Source of the DNA: Herbaspirillum sp. RTI4
Lineage (GTDB): Bacteria; Pseudomonadota; Gammaproteobacteria; Burkholderiales; Burkholderiaceae_D
DNA length: 64,000 nt
Direction of reading: 5' to 3'
NCBI RefSeq assembly: GCF_034313965.1
Contig: NZ_JAVIWQ010000002.1
Span: 2,418,001-2,482,000 of the forward strand
Part shown: positions 34,023 through 42,562 of the stretch, piece after piece
Numbering within the stretch: position 1 is the stretch's first letter
Layout: each line of letters opens with the position of its first letter
Position numbers and translations under genes: made by a program
The notes under the pieces: model-generated
Told to the model about the DNA's origin: nothing
Databases searched by the model: none
Seen by the model: the letters and a program-made list of their open reading frames with translations, nothing else

Positions 34023-35236
34023 GGCCGCGCCGCCTTTTCTGGATTGCTGCCGCTTGCGCGATCACTTTGCTTATAGCGCCTTGGATCTGGAGCGACGGCA
34101 CTGCCCTGTCGCTCTTGTCGCAAATGGCAACGCTGATGCTGCTGGGGCTTTCCTACAACATGCTGTTGGGGCAGGGCGGGATGCTGTCTTTCGGGCATGC
34201 CGTGTATTCGGGCATGGGGGCGTTTGCAGCGATCTACGCCTTGCAAGCGATTGGTGCCGGCAGTTTGCCCTTGCCAGTCACTTTGCTGCCGCTCGTCGGG
34301 GGCGTCGCCGGTTTGTTGTGCGGCGCGCTGTTTGGCTATCTGACAACGCGCCTGGGCGGGACGACTTTCGCGATGCTTACCTTGGGGATCGGAGAGCTGG
34401 TGGCAGCATTCGCAGCAATGTTGCCCGACTACTTCGGCGGCGAAAGCGGTATCAGCGCCGATCGCGTGACAGGGAGCGGCTGGCAGGGGCTCAATTTTGG
34501 CGTCACTTACGGGCCGCAGATCGAAGTCTATTATCTGATTGCGGCCTGGCTGTTCCTCTGTGGCGCGGCGATGTACGGTTTTACGCTTACTCCGCTGGGG
34601 CGCTTGCTCAAGGCCGTGCGCGACAATCCCGAGCGTGCTGAATTCATCGGTTGCGATCCGCGCCGGGTGCGTTATCTGACGCTGATGCTGTCGGCATTTT
34701 TTGCTGGAATTGCCGGTGCCTTGAGCGCCATCAATTTCGAAATCGTCAGCGTTGAAAACCTCAGTTCTTTGCGTTCCGGTGCTTTGCTGGTCTTGACCGT
34801 CATCGGCGGCAGCGGCCATTTTTTCGGACCGGTTCTCGGTGCGGCCATCAGTATCGGGTTTTCAGGTTGGCTTGCTACTCGTAGCAACGCATGGCAACTG
34901 TATATGGGTCTGTTTTTCATGCTGGCGGTCATGTTTGCGCCGGGCGGGGTGGCCGGTGCTGTGGCGTCTCTGGTCGCGGTTTGTCGTGACGGTGGCTGGC
35001 GGCGCTTGTGGCGGCCGATCTTCTGTGTGGCAATGGCGGCTTTATGCGTTACCGCAGCGGGTGTGATGTTGATCGAATTGCTGTACCGCTGGCGTTACGG
35101 TGCGGCAGATACCGGCCTGCCGATGTCCGTGGCCCCGATGGCATTGATGGCTTGCATCGTTGCGTTGCTCGTGAGTTGTGCGGCATTGGCGTTTCTCTGG
35201 CGCTGGTTGCAGCGTTGCCGGGATGTGAGGTCATGA
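34019..35236 (+). CDS. Branched-chain amino acid-type ABC permease (LivM family)
   Basis: The 405-residue permease shows LivM features: LLGLSYNMLLGQGGMLSFGHAVYSGMGAF near residue 40, FGYLTTRLGGTTFAMLTLGIGEL near residue 105, GRLLKAVRDNPERAEFIGCDPRRVRYLTLMLSAFFAGIAGAL near residue 200, and GGSGHFFGPVLGAAI near residue 265. It is longer than usual by about 70 residues at the C-terminus, with extra membrane segments (residues 330-400). It overlaps livH and livG by four bases each (ATGA). Confidence 0.9.
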   Translation: MRPRRLFWIAAACAITLLIAPWIWSDGTALSLLSQMATLMLLGLSYNMLLGQGGMLSFGHAVYSGMGAFAAIYALQAIGAGSLPLPVTLLPLVGGVAGLLCGALFGYLTTRLGGTTFAMLTLGIGELVAAFAAMLPDYFGGESGISADRVTGSGWQGLNFGVTYGPQIEVYYLIAAWLFLCGAAMYGFTLTPLGRLLKAVRDNPERAEFIGCDPRRVRYLTLMLSAFFAGIAGALSAINFEIVSVENLSSLRSGALLVLTVIGGSGHFFGPVLGAAISIGFSGWLATRSNAWQLYMGLFFMLAVMFAPGGVAGAVASLVAVCRDGGWRRLWRPIFCVAMAALCVTAAGVMLIELLYRWRYGAADTGLPMSVAPMALMACIVALLVSCAALAFLWRWLQRCRDVRS

Positions 35237-35994
35237 TGCCTCCGGCGCTGGAATTGATTGACGTGCGCAAGCGCTATGGCGGTACCGATATTCTCTGCGG
35301 GGTGAATCTTTGCATACCGCAGGGACAGCGTTGCGTGATTATCGGGCCGAATGGAGCGGGCAAGTCCAGCCTGTTTAATCTGATTTCAGGACGCCACGCA
35401 CCTGACGCTGGCGATATCCGTTTGCATGGCAAGTCCATCTCGGGCTTGCGACCGTATCGCATCAGCCGGATGGGTCTGGCGCGCAGTTTTCAGCTGTCGC
35501 ATATTTTTTCCCATCTCAGTGTGTTTGAGAATCTGCAGTGCGCGGTTCTGGCGCAGCGCGGGGATCGGTATGCTTTTTGGCGGGGTGCCAACAGTATTCT
35601 GCCGGTGCAAAAAAAAGTGAGGGAAGTCCTGGGTCAGTTGGGTTTGCAAGATCGGCAGGCGGTGCTTGCCAGTGCGTTAACGTATGCCGAGCAGCGCATG
35701 CTGGAACTGGGGATGACGCTGGCGGCGGAGGCGCAAGTGCTGTTGCTCGATGAGCCGACGGCGGGTATGGATGGCGCGGAGGCAATGCGGATGGTGGAAT
35801 TAATCCGTCAGGTCAGCACAGGGCGTACTTTGCTGATGATTGAGCATGATATGGATGTCGTGCGGGAACTGGCAGACCATATTGCGGTGCTGGTGGATGG
35901 CCGGATTATTGCCAGCGATACGCCGCAGCGCATCGTTGACAATCCGCTGGTGCGGCGGCTTTATCTTGATGCCGCCGGCCCAGTGCGCGATTAA
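35233..35994 (+). CDS. Branched-chain amino acid-type ABC transporter ATPase (LivG family)
   Basis: The 253-residue ATPase has Walker A GPNGAGKSS near residue 39, a LivG-type Q-loop region (ARSFQLSHIFSHLSVFENL), signature-equivalent LTYAEQRMLELGMTLA near residue 150, Walker B VLLLDEPTAGMD near residue 172 and the H-loop IEHDMDVV near residue 205. The start at ATG 35233 overlaps the livM stop. No second ATPase (livF) follows; the next gene is on the opposite strand, so this transporter operon is incomplete here or shares a LivF encoded elsewhere. Confidence 0.9.
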   Translation: MMPPALELIDVRKRYGGTDILCGVNLCIPQGQRCVIIGPNGAGKSSLFNLISGRHAPDAGDIRLHGKSISGLRPYRISRMGLARSFQLSHIFSHLSVFENLQCAVLAQRGDRYAFWRGANSILPVQKKVREVLGQLGLQDRQAVLASALTYAEQRMLELGMTLAAEAQVLLLDEPTAGMDGAEAMRMVELIRQVSTGRTLLMIEHDMDVVRELADHIAVLVDGRIIASDTPQRIVDNPLVRRLYLDAAGPVRD

Positions 35995-36040
35995 AACGGT
36001 GCGCTGGACCGGCGGGTATTTCTTTGTACTTGCTAGCTAC

Positions 36041-37360
36041 TTACTTATTGACCAGTCGCGCTGGCACTGAAATGACCAGCAGGGCACCCAGCACCAGCGA
36101 GCCCGCCAGGACGAACATGCCGCTGTTGGTGCTGCCGGTCATATCCTTGAGCGTACCGATCAGGAACGGGCTGACGAATCCGGCCAGGTTACCCAGGGAG
36201 TTGATCAGGGCGATACCGGCTGCTGCTGCGGTGCCGCCAAGGAAGGCCGTCGGCAGACTCCAGAACAAGGGCAAACTGGTGATGATGCCAATGGCAGCCA
36301 GTGTCAGGGAAACGATGGCCAGACCAGTGTTGTGGTCATAAATCGTGCTCAGGATCAGACCGATGCTACCGACCAGTGCCGGAATGGCAACGTGCCAGCG
36401 ACGTTCACGGTGACGGTCGGCGCTGCGGCCAATGAACACCATGACGACAGCGGTGATGGCATACGGAATCGCCGACAGCAAACCGATCTGGAAGGTATCC
36501 GTCACGCCGGTAGTCTTGATGATGGTCGGCAGCCAGAAGCCCACGCCATACAGACCCATCACGAAGCAAAAATAGATCAGTGCGCATTGCCATACGCGCG
36601 GGTTGGCAAACATCTTGCCAAGGCTGACTTCTTTTTCCGCCGAGGACTCGGCCTTGATGTTGGTTTCCAGCAATTTAATTTCTTCTGCCGTGAGCCATTT
36701 CGCATCGGCGATCCGGTCTTGCAGATAGAAAATGACGACGATACCGAGGATGATCGATGGCAGCGCTTCGATGATAAACATCCACTGCCAGCCAGTCAGT
36801 CCGGCTACGCCCGGCAAGGCTTTCATGATCCAGCCCGACAGAGGGCCGCCGATCACGCCAGACAAAGGCACGGCGGTCATGAACAGTGCGGTGATTTTGC
36901 CGCGTCGGTTAGCGGGGAACCAGTAGGTCAGATACAGGATGATGCCAGGGAAAAATCCGGCTTCAGCGACGCCCAGCAAAAAGCGCATGAAATAAAACAT
37001 CGGCGCCGAATTGACGAAAATCATGGCGCCGGAAATGATGCCCCAGGTCAGCATGATGCGAGCGATCCAGATGCGGGCGCCAACGCGATGCAGAATGATG
37101 TTGCTTGGAACTTCAAAGATGAAATAACCAATGAAGAAAATACCGGCACCAAATCCGTACACCGCTTCGCTGAACTGAAGGTCGTTAAGCATTTGCAGCT
37201 TGGCGAATCCGACATTGACCCGGTCAAGATAGGACGCGATGTAGCAAAGGAACAGGATAGGCATCAAACGCCAGGTGATCTTGGTATAAGTTGCCTCTTC
37301 GAAAGACGGCAGGGCTGGATTGCCGCCGGAAGCGGCGGTCAGGTCGGGCTGAAGGGGCAT
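36041..37360 (-). CDS. MFS transporter, anion:cation symporter (ACS) family
   Basis: The 439-residue inner-membrane protein fits the ACS group (hexuronate, phthalate, tartrate, glucarate transporters): LMPILFLCYIASYLDRVNVGFAKLQM near residue 32, GAGIFFIGYFIFEVPSNIILHRVGARIWIARIM near residue 70, and RFLLGVAEAGFFPGIILYLTYWFPANRRGK near residue 125. GAGAGAG precedes ATG 37360. It is convergent with the liv genes. The substrate is not shown by sequence or neighbours; an organic acid is likely. Confidence 0.88.
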   Translation of the reverse strand: MPLQPDLTAASGGNPALPSFEEATYTKITWRLMPILFLCYIASYLDRVNVGFAKLQMLNDLQFSEAVYGFGAGIFFIGYFIFEVPSNIILHRVGARIWIARIMLTWGIISGAMIFVNSAPMFYFMRFLLGVAEAGFFPGIILYLTYWFPANRRGKITALFMTAVPLSGVIGGPLSGWIMKALPGVAGLTGWQWMFIIEALPSIILGIVVIFYLQDRIADAKWLTAEEIKLLETNIKAESSAEKEVSLGKMFANPRVWQCALIYFCFVMGLYGVGFWLPTIIKTTGVTDTFQIGLLSAIPYAITAVVMVFIGRSADRHRERRWHVAIPALVGSIGLILSTIYDHNTGLAIVSLTLAAIGIITSLPLFWSLPTAFLGGTAAAAGIALINSLGNLAGFVSPFLIGTLKDMTGSTNSGMFVLAGSLVLGALLVISVPARLVNK

Positions 37361-37799
37361 TGTCTCTCTCGCTTATTATGATTATGGTGTAACGGTGGAA
37401 TTGAATTCCGCCGGGTTTAGCAACAACGCGGTACGCAGAAAAGGTCTTTGCCTCTTTGTGTGTCCAGGTCAGTGAAAAGGGAGTTTTAATCCTATGACCA
37501 GCAAGGGTTTATATCATGCCTACTGGAGAAAGCGCCGATTAAGTTACGAGTGGGTATTGATTAGGTGATGTTCGCTATAGAAAACCGAACTCCAGCGCAT
37601 ATTTAAAGAGATCCGCATCGCGTTCTATACCAAGTTTTTTCATGGCGGTATTTTTTTGTGAACTGATGGTTTGCTTGCTCCTGTGCACATGACCTGCGAT
37701 TTCATTAACGGTCATCCCCGCGACGAATAAACGCACTACCTCCAGCTCGCGCGGGGTCAAACCCCTCTCTTCCGACGGGCTTTTCTCAATAGCATTAAA

Positions 37800-39289
37800 C
37801 CGAGATTGTCCATTAGGAATTTGATGGGCTCGGCGTGAGCTTCACTGGCTCTCCCGCATTGGCCCACAAGCCCTCAAACCACGGTCTTCGTTTGCGCGCC
37901 ACTGCCAGACGGAACGTCTGCTTGGTGTTCTTCGTGTTGTCATCCCACAGTGCCCCCACAGCCAGCACCTGGTGGTGCAGCGTTGCCAGCGTGTGATGCA
38001 CCTTTTGGCGCATCACCGCATGGCGAAATACACTCATCAAGTTGTAGGCCAGCATCGTCACCCCCAGTGCCGCCTCGGTAGCCCAGAAGTCGCGCAACAC
38101 AAAGCTGCCCAAGCCAAAGTCCGCCTTGAGCTCCTTGATCCGGTTCTCGCAATCTGCACGCCCGCGGTACAGGCGCCACACCTCCAGCGCCGGAATGCTC
38201 AAGTCGGTGAGCATGGCACCATAGCGCCAGCCCTGCAGATCCGGGTCATCGGCAAACAACGATAGCGTCTTGCCCGCCACCGCACCATTCTTGCGTTTGA
38301 TATGCTGGCGCACCACCACCAGGCGCTGTGGTGTCCCCCAGCCCTGCGGCTGGTAGCTCAACTCGGAGACTTCCAGACCCACCTCGACTTGCTGCCACTT
38401 GCACTGATCTACGATAGATTGCTGTAGTGCATGCGTCAGTCGGGCGCTGATGATGTGGCTGATCTTCTTGGCTTTGAGCAGGGTCACTATGGTCTTGTCA
38501 TAAAAACCACTGTCGGCGCGAAACAGGCCCACCTTGGTGGCCCCCAGGTTCTCCAGTGTGGACTCAATAAAACTCTCGATGTTGTTGCTCGATGCGGTGT
38601 TGCCCGGGCGCAGCCAGAAGTTGGCCACCAGGCGCCAGTCTGCTACGAACGCCAACAACGGGTGGTGGCTGGCGCGACCCTTGTTCTTGGGGTTGTAGCC
38701 CTTGGCGCCGCCTTCGATCTGGCTGCCCCAGCGGGTCAATACGGTGGAGTCCACATCCAGGGTGATGGGGTTGAGTTGGAGTTTGTCGAAGAGCCAACGG
38801 TAACTGCTGCTTTGCACTCGACTGGCGCTGGGTTGGTCAAAGCGCTGGAATAACCTGACGATGGCTTTGTGGCCTGCGGCTTTGCCCCAGCCGAACAGGC
38901 GCACCAGGGTGCTGTCCAGGCGGGTGATGTCGGCATGGGCAAAGCGCGCCGCGCCGCACCAGATACTGACGATCATTTGTTCAATGAGTTGTTCTGGCGC
39001 ATAGCCCCGGTTGGAGCCGGGCTGGGGTAGATCCCAGCTTTTCAGAGCTTCTTTGAAACCCATGCCGTCAAGCATGCGCTTCAAAAGGGCCAGGCCACCC
39101 CAGGCGGTGACTTCGCGGGATGTGAATTTGAGATCGAACGGCGTTTCTGGGGGCATGGTCACTCCAAATTGCACTGAGCTCGTTGATTTCATTGGGGATT
39201 TCTAATGGTATCCATTAGAAATCCGGGCGTATCCGGGACACACCGGACTGGTGCACGATAGCAGTCCGGGGTCTAATGGACAATCTCGG
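37800..39289 (-). mobile_element. IS1380-family insertion sequence (1,490 bp)
   Basis: The ends are perfect 17-bp inverted repeats CCGAGATTGTCCATTAG (37800-37816 and, inverted, 39273-39289). TTAAA is duplicated at 37795-37799 and 39290-39294; IS1380 elements make 4-5-bp duplications. A single transposase gene fills the element on the minus strand. It interrupts a response regulator gene without any other loss. Confidence 0.93.
37813..39192 (-). CDS. IS1380-family transposase (DDE)
   Basis: The 459-residue protein has the family's DDE segments: ITLDVDSTVLTRWG near residue 145 (first Asp), VGLFRADSGFYDKTIV near residue 220 (second Asp) and LYRGRADCENRIKELKADFGLG near residue 340 (Glu). A Tyr/Arg-rich second half includes NLMSVFRHAVMRQ. 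The reading frame is intact. A start at 39192 or at the methionine 12 codons later is possible. Confidence 0.95.
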   Translation of the reverse strand: MKSTSSVQFGVTMPPETPFDLKFTSREVTAWGGLALLKRMLDGMGFKEALKSWDLPQPGSNRGYAPEQLIEQMIVSIWCGAARFAHADITRLDSTLVRLFGWGKAAGHKAIVRLFQRFDQPSASRVQSSSYRWLFDKLQLNPITLDVDSTVLTRWGSQIEGGAKGYNPKNKGRASHHPLLAFVADWRLVANFWLRPGNTASSNNIESFIESTLENLGATKVGLFRADSGFYDKTIVTLLKAKKISHIISARLTHALQQSIVDQCKWQQVEVGLEVSELSYQPQGWGTPQRLVVVRQHIKRKNGAVAGKTLSLFADDPDLQGWRYGAMLTDLSIPALEVWRLYRGRADCENRIKELKADFGLGSFVLRDFWATEAALGVTMLAYNLMSVFRHAVMRQKVHHTLATLHHQVLAVGALWDDNTKNTKQTFRLAVARKRRPWFEGLWANAGEPVKLTPSPSNS

Positions 39290-39912
39290 TTAAACAAGTG
39301 CTGCATCGCTGTGATTGCCGGCGAAAGATATTGCCCGCCGGCATGGGCAGCATGCACGGCCGGTATCAAGTGCATGACATCATCAGATTTGTGCACCAGG
39401 CAACGAACACCATTTTTCAATAATGTTTTGAGCAGGGCGGGATTGTCCATCATGGTCATCACGACAATGTGCAGGTGCGGATGACTTCTTTGGATAAGAC
39501 CGAGCAAGGGCAGCCCATCTCCGTAATCGCCGCCCGGCATCGAGTAATCCGTCACGAGCACATCGCACTCCTCAACAGCCAGCATGCGAATCAGCTCATG
39601 CGAATTTTTTGCCATGCCAACAACGTCTATCGTCTTCCCAGCGACCAATGCATGTTTAATGCCCAGAAGCACTGTGGGATGGTCATCCGCGATAATCACA
39701 CGAACCGTCAACTCCATGTAGCCACCTGATATTTCGTGCTTCATCCTCAGGGATCCCCGAGGGGTTATCGAATGTCCGGGACAAACGGTAAATTCAATTT
39801 TGTAATTTGTCAAACCTTGCACAAGGGCTACTTGTTATTTGATAAGTGAGTTGTTACCAGTCTGATAAGACCCTGCCGGAAAAGCGCCGGGCAGGGGGAA
39901 ATGGAGTGCTTG

Positions 39913-40003
39913 AATAAAGCAGCTCGATGAAGCCGCTTAATAAAGCCGCTCAATGAAGCCGCTTAATAAAGCAGCTCAATGAAGCCGCTTAATAAAGCTG
40001 TTT
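39913..40003 (+). repeat. 13-bp tandem repeat array (seven units) downstream of the SDR gene
   Basis: Seven consecutive 13-bp units of the kind AATAAAGCAGCTC / AATGAAGCCGCTT alternate in pairs (26-bp higher period) from 39913 to 40003, ending in the SDR stop codon region. Units differ at only a few positions. No function is evident. Confidence 0.85.
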
Positions 40004-40760
40004 AAACGCAACGACCGCCGTCCACCTCAAGGCAGGCTCCACTGATAAATGCCGCTTCATCCGAACCAAGATACAAGCAAGCGTTGGCGATATCGCTCGG
40101 TGTAGAGAAGCGACCCAAGGGAATGCTGGCAGTGAATTTCTGACGGTTTTCCGGGGTGTCCGGTACGCCCATGAATTCGCTCAACAGACCCGTTGCGGAG
40201 ATCACCGGATTGACGCAATTGACGCGGATATTATCCGGTCCCAGCTCCGCCGCCATCGACTTGCTGGTAATGATTACCGCCCCTTTGCTGCCGTTGTACC
40301 AGGTCAGACCCGGGCGCGGGCGGATGCCTGCGGTAGAGGCGATATTGATGAACACGCCGCCGCCTTGCTTGCGGAACTGCGGCACAAAATGCTTGGCGGT
40401 GAGGAAAATACTTTTTACGTTGACGGCGTAAATGCGTTCAAATTCTTCTTCCTCGATTTCCAGCATGGGCCGATTGCGATGCGTCGTGCCCGCATTATTA
40501 ACCACGATGTCGACTCCGCCGAAAGCATCCAGCGTCGCGGCCAGCAGGGCGGCGACATCAGCATTTTTGGAGACATCGGTTTGAACAAAGCGGGCGTCAC
40601 CGCCAGCTTGCCGGATTTCTTCCGTGACGCGCAGACCGCCGACGATGCCGATATCGGCCAGCATGACGCGAGCGCCTTCGCGTGCGTAGGTTTTGGCGAT
40701 GGCTTCGCCGAAGCCTGATCCTGCGCCGGTGACGATGGCAATTTTATTTTCTAAACGCAT
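40002..40760 (-). CDS. Short-chain dehydrogenase/reductase (classical SDR)
   Basis: The 252-residue protein has the classical SDR features: TGAGSGFGEAIAKTYAREGA (TGxxxGxG, residues 11-30), VNNAGTTH near residue 90, catalytic serine in NIASTAGIRP near residue 140, and Y-x-x-x-K in TWYNGSKGA near residue 155, ending SGACLEVDGGRCV. It should oxidise or reduce an alcohol/ketone with NAD(P). An aldehyde dehydrogenase gene lies 86 bp upstream on the same strand, suggesting successive oxidation of an alcohol to an acid. The substrate is not known. Confidence 0.88.
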   Translation of the reverse strand: MRLENKIAIVTGAGSGFGEAIAKTYAREGARVMLADIGIVGGLRVTEEIRQAGGDARFVQTDVSKNADVAALLAATLDAFGGVDIVVNNAGTTHRNRPMLEIEEEEFERIYAVNVKSIFLTAKHFVPQFRKQGGGVFINIASTAGIRPRPGLTWYNGSKGAVIITSKSMAAELGPDNIRVNCVNPVISATGLLSEFMGVPDTPENRQKFTASIPLGRFSTPSDIANACLYLGSDEAAFISGACLEVDGGRCV

Positions 40761-40846
40761 GATGTTATTCCTTGATGTGTTTGCCCGGCAGCAGAGATAG
40801 TGCCGGGCAGGAGTTCGTTAATTGTCGTTTTAGTAAAGACGGAGGT

Positions 40847-42295
40847 TCAGTCGTGTTTGATGGCGATAGTCTTGAGCACCGTAAAACCGTACAGCGCCTC
40901 AAAGCCTTTTTCGCGCCCGTGACCGCTGGCCTTGACACCGCCGAAAGGCAATTCCACGCCGCCGCCTGCGCCATAGTTGTTGACGAAGACCTGGCCGCAG
41001 CGCATCGCCCGCGCCAATCTGAGTTGACGACCGCCGTCGCGCGTCCAGACGCTGGCGACCAGACCGAAGTCGGTACCGTTGGCAATGCGGATGGCATCGG
41101 CTTCATCATCGAAAGGCATGGCTGCCAGCACCGGGCCGAACACCTCTTCCTGCGCCAGCCGATGTTGCGGCGGCACATCGCGCAATAAGGTCGGTGCCTG
41201 ATAGAAGCCGCCCTTGGGTGCATCAGGATGGATGCGGCCACGACCGGCGACGGTAATCTTGTCGGCCGCAGCTTCCTCCAGAAAAGCGGCGACGCGCTGC
41301 AACTGGCTCTGACGGATCAGCGGGCCACAGTCCAGATCCATCTGCGATGAACCGACTTGCAGTTGATTGAACGCCGCGCCAGCTCTTTCCATCACTTGTT
41401 CATAGATGGAGCGCTGCACCAGCAAGCGGCTGCCTGCGGAGCAGGTTTGTCCGGCGTTCTGGATGATGGCATTGACAACGACTGGCAGCATGGCATCGAG
41501 ATCGGCATCGGCAAACACGATTTGCGGCGATTTCCCGCCCAGTTCCAGCGTCACCGGCGTGTGATGTTCGGCCGCGGCGCGCACCACCATCTTGCCCACA
41601 TTGGGCGAACCGGTGAAGGACACATGGTCGATGTCCGGGTGCTTCACCAGCAGATCGCCCACTTCGTGACCATAGCCGGTGACGATATTGATCGCCCCGG
41701 CAGGGAAACCCACTTCGGCCGCCAGTTCCGCTACGCGCAATAGAGAGAGGCAAGCGTCTTCAGCAGGCTTCACCACGCAGGTATTTCCCGCCGCAAGCGC
41801 GCCGCCGACGCAGCGGCCAAAAATTTGCATCGGATAATTCCAAGGGACGATATGCGCGGTCACGCCGTGCGGTTCACGCAGGGTCAGGACGGTGTAACCG
41901 CTCTGGTAGGGGATGGTATCGCCATGCAATTTATCGGCGGCACCTGCGTAAAACTCGAAATAACGGGCAATGGCCGTGGCATCACCGCGTGCCTGCTTGA
42001 GCGGTTTGCCGCAATCGCGGGCTTCCAGTTGCGCCAGTTCTTCGTGATGGTCTTGCAGCTTGAGCGAGAGTTTGAACATGAGTCGGCTGCGTTCTGCTGC
42101 GCTGAGGCGACCCCACGGGCCATCGAACGCGCGTCGTGCCGCTTGCACTGCGCGTTCGATATCTTCGCCGTTGCCGCGTGCGATATGGTCGAAAATTTCG
42201 CCGGTGGACGGGTCGATGACGGGAATGCTGTCGCCGGAGCTGGATGCTTGCCAGCGGTTGTCGATGAAATGCTGTCTGGTGCTTGGGCTGCTCAT
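40847..42295 (-). CDS. Aldehyde dehydrogenase (NAD(P)+-dependent)
   Basis: The 482-residue enzyme has the ALDH landmarks: NYPMQIFGRCVGGALAAGNTCVVKPAEDA near residue 148, FTGSPNVGKMVVRAA near residue 225, VTLELGGKSPQIVFADADL with the catalytic glutamate near residue 250, and the catalytic cysteine in NAGQTCSAGSRLLV near residue 287. EVFGPVLAAMPFDDEADAI lies near 385. It oxidises an aldehyde to its acid in the cytoplasm. It is divergent from a GntR-type regulator gene, which probably controls it together with the SDR gene. Confidence 0.92.
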   Translation of the reverse strand: MSSPSTRQHFIDNRWQASSSGDSIPVIDPSTGEIFDHIARGNGEDIERAVQAARRAFDGPWGRLSAAERSRLMFKLSLKLQDHHEELAQLEARDCGKPLKQARGDATAIARYFEFYAGAADKLHGDTIPYQSGYTVLTLREPHGVTAHIVPWNYPMQIFGRCVGGALAAGNTCVVKPAEDACLSLLRVAELAAEVGFPAGAINIVTGYGHEVGDLLVKHPDIDHVSFTGSPNVGKMVVRAAAEHHTPVTLELGGKSPQIVFADADLDAMLPVVVNAIIQNAGQTCSAGSRLLVQRSIYEQVMERAGAAFNQLQVGSSQMDLDCGPLIRQSQLQRVAAFLEEAAADKITVAGRGRIHPDAPKGGFYQAPTLLRDVPPQHRLAQEEVFGPVLAAMPFDDEADAIRIANGTDFGLVASVWTRDGGRQLRLARAMRCGQVFVNNYGAGGGVELPFGGVKASGHGREKGFEALYGFTVLKTIAIKHD

Positions 42296-42320
42296 AAATC
42301 TCCTTGGTTTTTATTTATAG

Positions 42321-42356
42321 GACTGACGCAAAAGCCAGCGGCTTTTTGCGTCAGTC
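42321..42356. repeat. Hairpin repeat built on GACTGACGCAAAAG (copy A)
   Basis: GACTGACGCAAAAGCC pairs with GGCTTTTTGCGTCAGTC around a 3-base loop, with one extra T. It lies between divergent genes, where a terminator is not expected. Related sequences occur at 44518-44623 and 63226-63254, so this looks like a dispersed intergenic repeat. Confidence 0.7.
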
Positions 42357-42497
42357 TTTGCTCATTGTTTTCAGTAAACTAATTCAGCAAGCAAAACATG
42401 TCAACAAAACTTACTACTTTGCTTCGAGTTGTTTGGTTATTGGGGGATTGTCATTTAGTATGTGGAGCAGAAACCAGCATGGGGCAGTACAAGGTAG

Positions 42498-42525
42498 GCA
42501 CCAAGCGGCACCAAGTTGCACCAAG
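42498..42525 (+). repeat. Three direct repeats of GCACCAAG, 10-bp period
   Basis: GCACCAAG occurs at 42498-42505, 42508-42515 and 42518-42525, one helical turn apart and about 40 bp upstream of the GntR-type regulator start. The spacing would suit a protein-binding site on one face of the DNA, but no match to a known operator is claimed. Confidence 0.6.
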
Positions 42526-42562
42526 CCTTACAAGCAGCATCATCCCAAAGGAAGTCCTCAGC

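Larger units (their letters stand above)
37575..39717 (-). pseudogene. NarL/FixJ-type response regulator gene interrupted by an IS1380-family element
   Basis: The N-terminal half (39717 down to 39290) encodes a receiver domain: VRVIIADDHPTVLLGIKHAL with acidic pair near residue 10, phosphoacceptor aspartate in DVLVTDYSMPGGDYGDGLPLL near residue 57, and lysine in VHKSDD. The C-terminal half (37799 down to 37575) encodes a LuxR-type helix-turn-helix (LTPRELEVVRLFVAGMTVNEIAGHVHRSKQTISSQKN). Removing the element and one TTAAA copy joins the halves in frame as MQHLFNAIEKSPSEERG. A ribosome site (AGGTGG) precedes ATG 39717. The style resembles RcsB/BvgA-type regulators. No histidine kinase gene is adjacent. 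Confidence 0.9.

Noticed and set aside
36332..37381. 349-residue plus-strand open frame
   Set aside because: It is antisense to the ACS-type MFS gene, is full of His/Gln/Arg, and shows no known fold.
39843..40003. CRISPR array at the repeated segment near 39913
   Set aside because: The units are 13 bp and contiguous without spacers, and no cas genes are near; it is a simple tandem repeat.
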